Source: Eriocheir sinensis
Taxonomy: Eukaryota > Arthropoda > Malacostraca > Decapoda > Varunidae
NCBI RefSeq assembly: GCF_024679095.1
Contig: NC_066553.1
Coordinates: forward strand, 8,560,030-8,624,029
Direction of reading: 5' to 3'
DNA length: 64,000 bases
Below, in pieces: positions 36,393 to 50,210 of the stretch. Numbering within the stretch: position 1 is the first letter of the stretch; every line of letters starts with the position of its first letter. The translations under genes were made by a program, and so were the position numbers. A model generated the notes under the pieces. It made no database searches and was not told where the DNA came from. It saw nothing but the letters and a program-made list of their open reading frames with translations.

Positions 36393-37614
36393 GGAGGTTA
36401 TCCATCAGACACTGTGTGAGAGCACTTTTCTACCTTCTGCTGTCAGATGGTAATTGTTCCCTAACCCTCCCCTTCTCACATTGTTCAAGGTAGAGTACAA
36501 TGTTGCAGTCAAGTACTAGCTCTTGTATATGCTGCAGAATGCCCATGTATCCTTTCAGTCATTAAGCCAAAGACTGACTGGATTCTGAATGGTTCCCCAA
36601 AATGTGACTGGGACTCTTATGCATCAGATTTTTGTAATATTCATGAGATATGTATACATGTAGGACACATATTACTGTTAAACAAATAATATTTAAGTTT
36701 CACATCTTTCCACAAGGATTATTTACAGCCTTTCACATAAATCATAAGAAAAATGTACACTACATTTCTTTTAATATGTGCAGTTATCTGTATGTTATCT
36801 AGTTTTACTTAATATTTTTGTGTTACTTGCATTATATCAGTTCCAGCAAAGGAAGCAGAACAAAACCTAAGTTTGGCATGATTAGTTAGATACCATATAT
36901 GATGGCATATAAAGCACCTCAGTTTTGCCAATTTTTTCTTAAAAAAAAAAATTATGTTTTTGCCATACATTTATAGCACTTACAATTATAAGATTATTTT
37001 AAATTTTCTTGTGTATTCAGATCTTGTTTGAGGTGGCCCAATATGCCTTGCAGCAGCTTTTTTGCCATTTCCCATGACAATGTATTATGAATGATTTATG
37101 AGCCAATGTGTTGGCATGTCTTCTCTTTGACTCCATCTTGTTAGGATAGTTTTATCTGAAAATTTCAAACTTGAAAGACTTCAGCCAAAAGCTATTTTTT
37201 TATTATTATTCTATCAATGAAATAACTACAGCTTCGTAAGTTTGATGGTTTTACAGAAAAGGTCAGTCTTACCTTCATGATTTTTAGCTTCAAACTAATA
37301 AATTGCAGTGGGTATGTACAGCTCATCAGGTTAGGTGTATCTAAGGGAAATTATAAACACTGTAGTAACTAGATGAAGACTAAGTAACTTTCAGTAAGTA
37401 TTTATTATGGAGTGGCCTTCTGAAATTCATAGCTCAATATACAGTCATAGCCTGCTTTGTGTCATTTTGTCTTCCGTCAAATTCGACTTCTGGACCTCTG
37501 GACCTCTGGAGTAATTCTTTGTTCAGCAAATGCTATTTTGTCTGACTTTACATCATTCAGCAGCATACCCTATGCTAGATAACCAAGACCAAGACTTGGT
37601 CTGGACCGGCACTA
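36393..37614. other. Sequence after exon 16
   Basis: Probable 3' UTR followed by AT-rich intron. No gene recognised. The segment near 37440 (acagtcatagcctgctttg) might be a degraded transposon end. Confidence 0.35.
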
Positions 37615-37800
37615 TATTATAATGTAATGCTAAAATACAAAGAACAATAAAAAATGTGAGCTCATGTAAGGAATTACAAAAGAATTTAACAAAACTAAAT
37701 GACAGATGGAACTGTTCAGAAAAATCCTTTGTAATAAAATTTGGAAAGAGTGTAAAAAGGCTGAACTGAATTATAAACTTGGGAAAAACACAGTGGATTC
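37615..37800 (+). mobile_element. LINE family 1 short internal fragment
   Basis: About 55 codons read AKIQRTIKNVSSCKELQKN and then VIKFGKSVKRLN. They match the post-catalytic region (EELQ...N, C/F..GKS) of the other family 1 copies. Confidence 0.6.
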
Positions 37801-37999
37801 ACCGAGTCCACAGCAATTATAGATTGGTACCTACCCACAGAGTGCAGTCTGCAGAATACCAATAACATAACCTATAGTGAAAAATAATATATCTTTTGAG
37901 TCCTCGGGCAACCCTACTTCACCTTCACTTTACTCCAGTGACGAAAATGGTGAAGTAGATGGAGTGAGGAGGGCTTGGCGATTATTATTAACTTAGGCA

Positions 38000-38272
38000 T
38001 GAGGTAGGGGTGGCGTTGCCTCATGTTGTTGTTGCACCAAACACATCCATCAATTGCTCCAGTCCTGTAAGCATTGATACACATCAGTATCTTCGCATTG
38101 TTTTTGAAAATGGTGTGAATTGTTGACTTGTTGAGGTTGAACTCCCTTGCCTAATGTGCAAATTTTTCTTTCTCCACTCGACAAATAATATCCAAATACT
38201 GCTCGTAACTGAGAGAAGGATCCCTCTTTTGTCCAAGCTGGCTTGAACATCTTGGGGGGTTCTGGCCATTCA
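38000..38272 (-). pseudogene. pogo/Tigger-type transposase N-terminus (CENP-B-like HTH), broken
   Basis: Reading on the minus strand from an ATG at 38270: LSYEQYLDIICRVEKEKFAH, a stop, then AREFNLNKSTIHTIFKNN and AKILMCINA. This is the first helix-turn-helix of pogo/Tigger transposases (the CENP-B N-terminal type). The in-frame stop and the absence of the DDE domain make it a dead fragment. Confidence 0.65.
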
Positions 38273-38808
38273 TAGCACCCGGGGTGAGGTAACCTTTAGG
38301 GGAACAATAGCCAGGTAGCCCTTGTAAGGTATGGGTGAACACACATGATGCAGGCGGCTAGTTAAATACAGTGTGCACACTTATCAAGGCCATCAGGGCT
38401 GGGCTGTGATTGGTTGGCATAGTTCTTGGGTGACATTTTTGGCTACTGGCTCATGAAATTCAAGTTGGGTGTCGTGAATTATAAATCTCAGAAATGAGAC
38501 ACTTTGACTTGAAAAAAAATAATGTTTTTGAGTTTTTACCTTAGATTAGAAACAATGCAGATTTATTGGCAAAGTACTGTGGGTTATAAATCCATAGATT
38601 AGGTGGGTCCACTGTGGTTGACATCTGGCAAGGAGAATGATTTGGGAGTATCATGAGTATCATCTCAATGTCATAAGAAGACCAAATAGTGCTGAAAAAG
38701 TAAGAGACATGTATGACCTGTTAGTGAATAATGTTAGCCTTTTCAAGTTTACATGCATCAATGAGGAAATTGTAAAGATGATTAGTACATCAATCATAAG
38801 ACCAACAC

Positions 38809-39119
38809 TTAACCTCTAAAGGGTGGGTGACAGGTTTTTCCAGTTGCAACGTAGAGGGCGGGTGACAGGTTTTTCCGGTCTACCTTTTTCCGACGTAATT
38901 TTGAAGTTTGCTTGGGGATTTATGGGTCAGCGTGACTCCAAGGCTGCTCTACAACTCTTCCATGCCATTCTCAGTGTTTCTGTAACTGTAACAATGGCAG
39001 GAGGAGAGTTTTTCGTATCTTCCTTGTCTGATTCCGCACCCAAGTGTCCACAGCTAGCAACCTCGACTCTCATATGCCTCCTCTAGCTACACCGTGTCAA
39101 CCACAGCCTGTGCAGTGAA
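38809..39119 (+). mobile_element. Possible TTAA-type transposon left end
   Basis: TTAACCTCTAAAGGGTGGGT starts the stretch, similar in style to the other TTAA-bounded elements here. A duplicated gggtgacaggtttttcc motif follows (38824 and 38860), then an ATG frame of about 30 codons (MAGGEFFVSSLSDSAPKCPQ). The right part appears cut off by a LINE. No domain recognised. Confidence 0.35.

Positions 39120-40311
<1,192 letters not shown>

Positions 40312-40340
<29 letters not shown>
40312..40340. repeat. (AC)n at LINE tail
   Basis: About 14 AC units following the LINE 3' signature. Confidence 0.93.
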
Positions 40341-40342
<2 letters not shown>

Positions 40343-40756
40343 TGAATTATCATAGACAACTTAATCAAAGAAGCATTAATTTTATTGATATGCATTAATA
40401 TTACAAAAAATGGTTATTAAAAAAATCTGTTAGGCATTTCATGAGGTGGGCACCGTAGAACCAATGTACATATACTGATTTCAGGACTCAAAGCCTACTT
40501 TTGACCCTGTTCTGGAGCTTAGAAGACAAGGATTGATTTTCAGACATATTTTTGGGAAAAAGTGCCTCATATGCCATCAAATACAGTACAGTACTATGTT
40601 TTAATAAATGTTAAATGAATATTGTAATAATTATTATATATTGTGGTAATTTCTTAGGTGACTTTTCTGCGGTGTTGTGCATCTTCCATATCAATAATCA
40701 TCAATACTGTTATAATTGTTTAATATTTTGCCATTGTTAGTTTGTCTTACCCAAGG

Positions 40757-40922
40757 AATATTCCTTCTCACCTCCTCCTCCTCCTGAATATCCCTTCTCA
40801 CCTCCTCCTCCTCCTGAATATTCCTTCTCACCTCCTCCTCCTCCTGAATATCCCTTCTCACCTCCTCCTCCTCCTGAATATTCCTTCTCACCTCCTCCTC
40901 CTCCTGAATATTCCTTCTCACC
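40757..40922. repeat. 30-base minisatellite, about 5.5 units
   Basis: The unit is ctcacctcctcctcctcctg followed by aatatyccttct. Copies differ chiefly at one position (ttcc versus tccc), alternating over the first four units and then repeating ttcc. Polypyrimidine on the + strand. Confidence 0.95.
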
Positions 40923-41272
40923 CAACTCCTTACATGATGAGTCACACAAAGTGAGGAAAGTGATTATTCAGTGTTTGCTTGGACTGTAAGGTGAAATTCA
41001 CTAAAAAATAATAAAAGATGAGTTGTGGCACTCTTCAAAATGCCACAAGAAAAAAATTTGATTAGTGTGTTTCTAAAGAAAATGTTATTTTAGATATCAA
41101 ACAGCACACTGTTAAAAAGACTTTGTCACAATTGGTGGATCACCACTCTGAGGGAAGGTGTTTATATATCTATGCGTAATAGACACCTGAGCTGAATGCA
41201 AATATCAAGGAATATATGACGACCTTTTCCATTGTTTTATATTGTGCTTATTATTGGGATACCCACTTAACA

Positions 41273-41362
41273 ACCACCTCCATGGTATAGTGGTTGCCAT
41301 GCCTAGCTACAAATCCATGGGCCCAGGTTTGAATCCAAACTTGGGTAGTTGGCAGTCATTTT
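41273..41362 (+). mobile_element. SINE family A, 5' head fragment
   Basis: The A-box-like tatagtggttgccatgcc and B-box-like caggtttgaatccaaac correspond to the SINE head at 12.2 kb. The body is not recognisable downstream. Confidence 0.6.
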
Positions 41363-41746
41363 ATATATTTGTGAAAAGTGGGGTTAGGTTATAATTATGT
41401 ACCATGTTAAGGTGTTGCCCATTTATTGCTTTCTTACCCAAACTTTTTGTACTGTTATCAAATACAATAGGATCTTGCTAGTAACCTCTAATTGTTACCT
41501 GGAAAATTCCTTTATTGATGAAAACATTATTTGCATAACATTAAATATACATGGATAAAAGTTTTGCTGGTGCTGCCACTCAAGGACTCTCATCCTTTTT
41601 TTCCCATTTGAAGCCATCCTATCACTACTTTTTCTGCTGAAATGTCAACATTGGTATGGTATGAGTAATATAAAACTCATCTTATGAAGTTAATCAGGTG
41701 TTTGGTGAAATGATTGTTCTGAGGGTTGCTCATGGAAGGTACTGTG

Positions 41747-42357
41747 CAGAGGTGGGCAAGTGCGGTATTTAGTGCGGTAGTGCCGCATCACAAAAAAAGC
41801 ACCGCACTACCGCAAAATTTCTGAAAATACTGCACTACCGCAGACCGCACTAAAAAATCCTGCGGTACTTTTTTGCGGTACTTTGAAAACTATCGAAGAC
41901 TTGACATTTGCAGCGCGGCATGCTCACAGATTTTTTTATTTTTTTTTACAGTGAACCGGCCTCAACCAGTCAATCAGTATCAGCCATCAGAATCAGTGAT
42001 TCAGTCATTCTGACTTTTCAGTTATTGTTCAAAATTAAATACTAAATAGACAGACTAAACTACTACACTGCGAGTCTTCTTTAACCCGCGTGGTGCCGGC
42101 CATTTCAACCCTGGACCCATTCGTGGTGCTGGTCGATTTTTCATTGTACTATTTTATGCATGTTTCCTTTGTTTGGATAGCCAGCATAGGCACTGAAGTA
42201 TTTTTTATTTTGACTACTGCTACCGCAGTACCGCACACCATGTACTGCACTGGGAAAGAAAAAAATGGGACCGCACTACCACAACCACACTACTCCAGAA
42301 AAAGTACTGCACTACCGCAACCACACTACTGATTTTTCAGTACCGCGCCCACCTCTG
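41747..42357. mobile_element. hAT-like non-autonomous element with 8-bp target duplication
   Basis: The left end cagaggtgggcaagtgcgg and the right end (taccgcgcccacctctg) form a hAT-style inverted terminal repeat. The flanks are gtactgtg and gtactgcg, an 8-base target duplication with one mismatch. Both subterminal regions are packed with copies of a motif like actaccgca/tgcggtag, typical of transposase-binding sites. There is no transposase frame. Confidence 0.85.
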
Positions 42358-42365
42358 GTACTGCG

Positions 42366-44230
<1,865 letters not shown>

Positions 44231-44490
44231 TTTATTCTGTGCTTTATTTATAGAGGAACACATTTATTTCATATCCTTTGTTCAGCATACTATGGTGCTG
44301 TCATCATAGTTATTGGTTCAGCAGGATAATCATGAGATTCTTTAATCATTAGTTGAAGGATTATTTTGAATTTTAAAATATTTACTGTACTGGCCTACCA
44401 TCATTACATGGTAGACATATCTGAGAACTATAAATTTAAAAGGTTGTTATTCATCAGCAGTAATATCACTATATATATATTGTTGTGTTA

Positions 44491-44496
44491 AATAAA
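44491..44496 (+). terminator. Poly(A) signal AATAAA for exon 17
   Basis: AATAAA about 260 bases after the exon 17 stop, in unique AT-rich sequence. Confidence 0.5.
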
Positions 44497-44734
44497 GAAT
44501 TGCATCAAAGGGCTTGTCTATCTGGATGAGGAATGCAGTGTCCTCAACTTTCCTGAGCTGTCTGTCTTTCTTTTTTTTTTTTCCTTCCTGTTCATGTTTC
44601 TTTGGGTAGCTGAGGGATTTATCCTCTCAGGGGTTCTGTGTCCCTGCCTTATGGTTAGCACTCAGACCACCTCCTGATTTGGGTTGATTGGGGGAAGGGT
44701 TTGCCCCCCCCAAAAAAAAAAAAAGCTGTAACTC

Positions 44735-45110
44735 GGTCTTGGCCGTGGAGAGATGGAGTCCATGGGCTTCACCTCCTTGTGCAGTGTCTCTAGAGCCATC
44801 ACCATCTTGTCAGGAAATCTTGTGGAGGACTGGCTGGGCCCACGATGTTATGGACTCACTCAGCACAAGTATATGATATTGTCATTACCTGTGCTGAAGG
44901 AAAAGGATCTGGATCTTTGTAGCTTGTGCTCTCTGTCTTACTCTTTGGCTGCAAGACATGGACACTGAATAATTACTTGAAGAGGCAGATTGATGCCTTT
45001 GGCAATAAGTGGCCACTCAGAGTCATGGGGTATCACTGGAATGACTTTGTGTATTATATGGTGAGCAAGGCAATGTACCCTGAGATGTATGCCCCCATTG
45101 ATTGATTGAT
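44735..45110. mobile_element. DWVLGR-type LINE pieces in opposite orientations
   Basis: 44735-44815 matches the family on the minus strand (cttggccgtggagagatgg region). 44820-45110 matches it on the plus strand (GWAHDVMDSLSTSI, then CKTWTLNNYLKRQIDAFGN). The two halves therefore meet head to head. Confidence 0.55.
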
Positions 45111-45559
45111 TGATCAAAGGGATGGTGTTAGAGCCCTAAAGTGTTTGAGAGATTAAGCTGGGGGTAATGAATGTGCTCTAAGCCTAGTCACCGGATAAAT
45201 GTAAGAACAGCAGGGGAAAGATGGTGAAAAGAGGTCAATACTGTAGTGAAAAGTCTGTTGGTGCAACAAAGCTGGGCACAGTTAATCAAAAAGTTAAACT
45301 TATTGGACATTAATTCATAACCCAAAAGTTAACTTTGATAACTGTTAATCAGCTAGTTCATTAAAAATATAGCAAGTTATTAATAAACTGCTGACATTAA
45401 TTTTTACTTAAAAAAAAAAAATCAGTTTTTTGTTCTAAAACCACCTAAAATGGGAAAACAAAAATTAAGATTTAATTGAAAAATATTAGCATTGAACGAA
45501 ATATATGAATTGATAAAATGGCCAAGAAAAATAGAAAGGAAAAAATTAAAAACCATCAT

Positions 45560-46085
45560 GACATCATCATCATTTCATCGACGCCTGCTCCTGGGAGCTC
45601 CCACCAGGGGATGGCCACGGCAGAAGAGTTTCCAACTTTTTCTATCCAGACACTCCCTCCTTGCCTGCTGAAAATTTCTCAAAGATCTTTTCCCCTCTCC
45701 CTAATGTACTCTTGCACCCTATCCCTCCATTTCACTGGAGGTCGTCCTCTAGCATTCCCTCCCTCTATCTCACTCACATACACCCTTCTGGTCATCTTAC
45801 TCTCCTCCATTTGCTCCATGTGGCCAAACCACTTTAAAGTCTGTCGCTTCACTTCTTCCACCACTCCACACTTCTTCCCTTCACCCACGTGACACATTCC
45901 AAAACGCTCGTACATACTTTCATTACTCATTCCATCCACTCTACTCACACCACAAGCACTCCTCAAATAACTCATTTCCACTGCCTGCACTCTTGACCTC
46001 TGACTTTCATTCCAGACCCTCGTTTCACTTGCATATGTGAGGGTTGGTACTATTATTGTATTTCTCAAATTCCTCTTTACCTACA
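45560..46085 (-). mobile_element. RTE-like LINE 3' fragment
   Basis: On the minus strand about 129 codons are open: YASETRVWNESQRSRVQAVE, LKWFGHMEQMEESKMTRRVY, then GRPPVKWRDRVQEYIRERG. This is the characteristic C-terminus of RTE/BovB-like reverse transcriptases. The 3' side ends in a (CAT)n/(ATG)n stretch near 45556-45580. Confidence 0.75.
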
Positions 46086-46107
46086 TGCTCACACTTCTGC
46101 TGTGTCA

Positions 46108-46143
46108 CCCCCCCCCCCCCCCCTCACACACACACACACACAC
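46108..46143. repeat. Poly-C run followed by (CA)n
   Basis: About 16 C then about 10 CA units. Confidence 0.9.
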
Positions 46144-46395
46144 ATGTATATGTGATTTATTTTTGCGAGGAGGTATTTCTAGCAACAGAACACCGGCTGG
46201 ACCGCTGCCAGAGGAGGCTGTGCTTTTGTGAATATTATTCCCAATTTTCAACAATAAATAGTACTTGAATTGGATTTTGAAAGCATTTCCATGATTGTTG
46301 AACATTTGTAGAAAAGATATATGAAGAGCTAGTGATGTTTCATAAGGTAGGTAATGAAATACTGACATGGTACTAAAACAAATCTTTACCCTAGT
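46144..46395. mobile_element. Single arm of the foldback element at 47.9-48.5 kb
   Basis: The segment from tgtatatgtgatttatttt to the tactgacatggtactaaaac region matches 48258-48495 in direct orientation with scattered changes. It represents an older half copy. Confidence 0.7.
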
Positions 46396-47319
46396 GTGTC
46401 TAGACTCTAGAGCATAGTTTTAGGTTTATTCTGCCCTTTCCAATATGCTTGCAGGGCAGGAAAAAAAGACCTAAAGCTGTTGTCATGCACTGATATGTAG
46501 GCAAATAGGGATGTGTGGAATGTATGGTGCAATTGCTGCTCAACTATGTGTCACAGTGTTAGGTGAGCTCAGGGTGTCTGAGTGTTGTGACAGTGTGAGG
46601 AATCTGCAGCCTGGTGAATAAGCCTAGAACTTTGCTCTTTCGTAATCTAGAGCAGTTGGTTCAGCACCCAACATGCATCCATGATCCTCTTGGAGACACC
46701 CCCAATGCTATAGACCTCTTCCTAACCTCTAATTCTTCAGATTATTAATTAATTCTGTCAAACAAGTTTCTCTGTTGGCCTCCTCCGATCACAACCTTAT
46801 TTTCACATTCACACTTACATGTATGTCTATGATGTATATAACTGGGATATCAACAATCACTCTTCTTCTTGTGACCTGTTCCGATTTGCATCGCTTTTAA
46901 GGTTCTCTCTGGTACTTTTTGACAATTAGATGCTTCACTTAGTTACTGATCTGTGATAGTAAAGATTGGGTTCCGCGATGCGAAGTTCTCAGGATGGGAT
47001 GTCTCACGACACGGGATGGCAGACAACACCACAGCGTGACGTGACTCGTTTCGGGACTCCGAGGCTTCGCGGAGGGTTCGAATCTCGGGCGAAATGTTGG
47101 AAAAACAACAACCCACTGCTGGCAATATGTTAGTAGAAAACAAACAGCGACAGGAAAGGGAAATGCAAAAGAAGAAAAAAAGACCAAAGTAAGCTAAAGT
47201 GAAAAAGACAAAGGAAAAGCGAAATAGGTCAAAAGAAGAAGAAGACGCAGCAGGGACGGCCAACGCAGCCAAGGCCGGGGTGCATCAGCAGAGCCTTCAA
47301 TGTCACCAGCGGTAGCGGG

Positions 47320-47620
47320 GCCCCCAGTGGCTTGGTAAGGACAATTTAACTATCATTGGCCAGGGACATATCAACTGATGCTCCACAGTGACTTTGGTCC
47401 ATAGCTCGGCCGGATACCTAGTCCATCAAGTGTTGAAAGGTGACGGGGCGATGGCACAGCCCTACCGGACGCCATCTTGACAGGCACAGTTCACTGCCCA
47501 GTGCCCACACAGTTAACATCACTCTTGGCCCCTAGTACAGGCGCGTTAATAGGGATCCCACGGAGTTGCAGGAGATCCTAGAGTGTCTTGATACCCCCTG
47601 GGCCACTTTCACAGTTCGCC
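47320..47620 (-). mobile_element. DWVLGR-type LINE fragment
   Basis: The minus-strand reading includes SGRAMDQSHCGASVDMSLAND, the same block as VVDQSHCGASVGNTRATD at 61.8 kb. The flanking text matches the 61.3-61.5 kb copy (gacagggccctac-type segment). Stops interrupt it. Confidence 0.55.
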
Positions 47621-47884
47621 ATGAAGGGTTAGTAAGCTTCCAAACCGATAACGAAGACTTCGAAAATTTCTTGTGTAGTGTTTGGTGTTCATATTTAAGT
47701 TAAGAAATTTGAGGAAACTATACATAAAATCTCTTGTGTATCTGGTGGTGAGTTGAAAACTTAACTATTATGGAGTTTAGAAGATTGAATTGTTTGGTTC
47801 AGACAATTACAAACCCACCGTGTTGGACTGTGAAATTGGATCTAAATCCTTTAGGTCTTATAAGTTACAAGTATCCCATGTTAA

Positions 47885-48516
47885 AATTCGGTAAAGATTC
47901 GTCTTAGGTCCGTGCCAGTATCTCATAATCTACTTTGTGAAACATCAGTATCTCTTCATATATCTTTTCTACAAACCTTCAACAGTCATGGAAACGCTTT
48001 GAAAATCCAATTCCAGGACTTTTTTTTTTACTCTTGAAAATAGGGGATAATGTTTACGAAAGCGCGTCGCCTCCTCTGGCGGCGGCCGCGACGACGCTGC
48101 AGCCGCCGCAGCCGTAAAATAGCTCGCAGAGGGTTTAGGGTCGGGGAGCATATTTAAACTACTCCAACCGAACTTTACGACCTACTAACGGGGGGGCTGC
48201 GCCCCCCTCGACCCCCCCTTCTAGCCAGGGGGGGCTGAACCCCCCCTGGACCCCCCCCACACATGTATATGTGACTTATTTCAACAAGGAGGTATTTCTC
48301 GCAACACCGGCTGCACCGTCACCAGAGGAGGCAATGCGCTTTCGTGAACATTATCCCCTATTTTCAAGAGTAAAAAAAAAGTCCTTCAATTGGATTTTCA
48401 AAGCGTTTCATGACTGTTGAAGGTTTGTAGAAAAGACATATGAAGAGATACTGATGTTTCATAAGGAAGGTAATGAGATACTGGCACGGACCTAAAACGA
48501 ATCTTAACCAAATTCG
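47885..48516. mobile_element. Foldback (long inverted repeat) element with GC-rich centre
   Basis: The left arm (47885-48110) reads on the other strand as the right arm (48275-48516). Examples are gtccgtgccagtatctcat against atgagatactggcacggac, and tatcccctattttcaagag against ctcttgaaaataggggata. The centre (48185-48255) is extremely G/C-rich, with ggggggctgcgcccccc able to form its own stem. No reading frame of note. Confidence 0.8.
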
Positions 48517-48635
48517 CTTAACCAGTACGAGAAGCATTAGGATTCAGCCAGTCATCGATATAGCCTATCAGGCATGTACCCCAACTGCTCAGTTCTCAGT
48601 AATCTCAGCAGTTGGCTTCCAATCCATAATAGCTA

Positions 48636-48757
<122 letters not shown>

Positions 48758-48864
48758 CAAGCACTGTTTGGGGCATATTCCGGATAATTCCCCCATATTT
48801 CTCCTTCAGTTCCCTATGCCTGTTAACAATTATGTTTTATATATTTATATATACATATGTTTTT

Positions 48865-49905
48865 TTTACAACAAAGGAGACAGCTCAAGGGCACAAAAAA
48901 AGGAGAACAGTAATTAATAAAGCCCACTACTCGCTGCTCCTAAAAAGAATCAGGACAATTTACAGTTTCACCCAACCAACGATTTTCTTACATGGTTCAT
49001 GTTTTTCTGGTGATAGATGTAGTGAAGATGCTGATTAACTCGTGCGTAAGGGATTTGGATAGTATAGGGATGAGCATGAGTAGAAAGTCGTGTGCAGCGG
49101 GGCTGTGGGAGTGGGGGAGGCATGCAGTTAGCAAGTTCAGAAGAGCAGTCAGCGTGAAAATAAGGATAGAAGATAGAGAGGCAACATGGCGGTGGAATTT
49201 AAGAGGTAGAAGACTATCAGTAAGAGGAGGAGAGCTGATGAGACGAAGAGCCTTAGACTCACTCTGTCCAGGAGAGCTGTGTGAATGGAGCCCCACCACA
49301 CGTGAGAGGCATACTCCATACGAGGGTGGACAAGGCCCCTGTATATGGATAGCAACTGTGTGGGGGAGAAGAACTGGCGGAGACGGTACAGAACGCCCAA
49401 CCTCGAGGAAGCTGATTTAGTGAGAGAGGAGATGTGAAGTTTCCAGTTAAGATTTTGAGTTAAGGATAGACCAAGGATGTTTAATGTTGAAGATGGTGAC
49501 AGCTGAGTGTTGTCGAAGAATAAGGGATAGGTGTTTGGTGGATTGTGTCGAGTTGATAGGTGGAGAAATTGGGTTTTTGAGGCACTGAAGGACACAAGGT
49601 TCCTTTTACCCCAATCGGAAATGATAGTAAGATCTGAGGTTAAGCGTTCTGCAGCCTCCAGCCTGGAGTCATGTAATTCCTGTTGAGAGGGTCTTCTGTT
49701 GAAAGAAGTTGAATAATACAGAGTGGAGTCATCAGCATATAAGTGGATAGGACAGTTTGTTACGGAAAGAAGATCATTGATGAATAACAGGAAGAGAGTG
49801 GGTGATAGAACAGAGCCCTGTGGAACACCACTGTTGATAGGTTTTGGGGAAGAACAGTGACCGTCTACCACAGCAGAGATAGAACGGCCTGCTCACAGGG
49901 CTGTT
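48865..49905 (-). mobile_element. LINE family 2 copy, RT palm to 3' end
   Basis: On the minus strand: VVDGHCSSPKPINSGVPQGS, VLSPTLFLLFINDLL, IHLYADDSTLYYS (intact YADD), then SLTKSASSRLGVLYRLRQFF and EYASHVWWGSIHTALLDRV. The frame is shifted near 49260, after which the C-terminus continues in another frame. The 3' end runs into an A/T tract and (TA)n. It is a jockey/CR1-group type of RT. Confidence 0.8.
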
Positions 49906-50102
49906 TCTGTACAAGACAACTCTGAGTGAAGGAGACCAAGGGGACAACCATGTAATTCATGGCTGTGGGAAATTAATAAATTCTGTCAGGATGGACTTGG
50001 GATGGATAGGGCAGCTGCGTGGGAGCTTGCTATGGGGGACTTTTATGAGTGGAGGCGGTGAGTGAATGAAGTGACATGGCCCCGGGCATTTGCTCCCTAT
50101 TA

Positions 50103-50210
50103 GTTTTGGTCTTGGTTTTGGTCTGAGTCTGGTCTTGTTCTTGGTCTCAGAGGGTCTGGTCTTGGTCTTAGTCTCTGACTCAAAATGCCTGGTCTTGACT
50201 ACAGCTTGTG
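50103..50210. repeat. Degenerate tggtcttgg repeats
   Basis: Repeats of a motif like ggtcttggtct in diverged tandem form. A short related patch lies at 52002-52045. Confidence 0.6.

Noticed and set aside
40691..40949. Glu-rich repeat protein on the minus strand
   Set aside because: Frame product of the 30-base minisatellite with no flanking coding signal.
49149..49871. Functional reverse transcriptase gene
   Set aside because: The YADD motif and about 200 codons are intact, but the copy lacks the 5' half and is frameshifted before the C-terminus.
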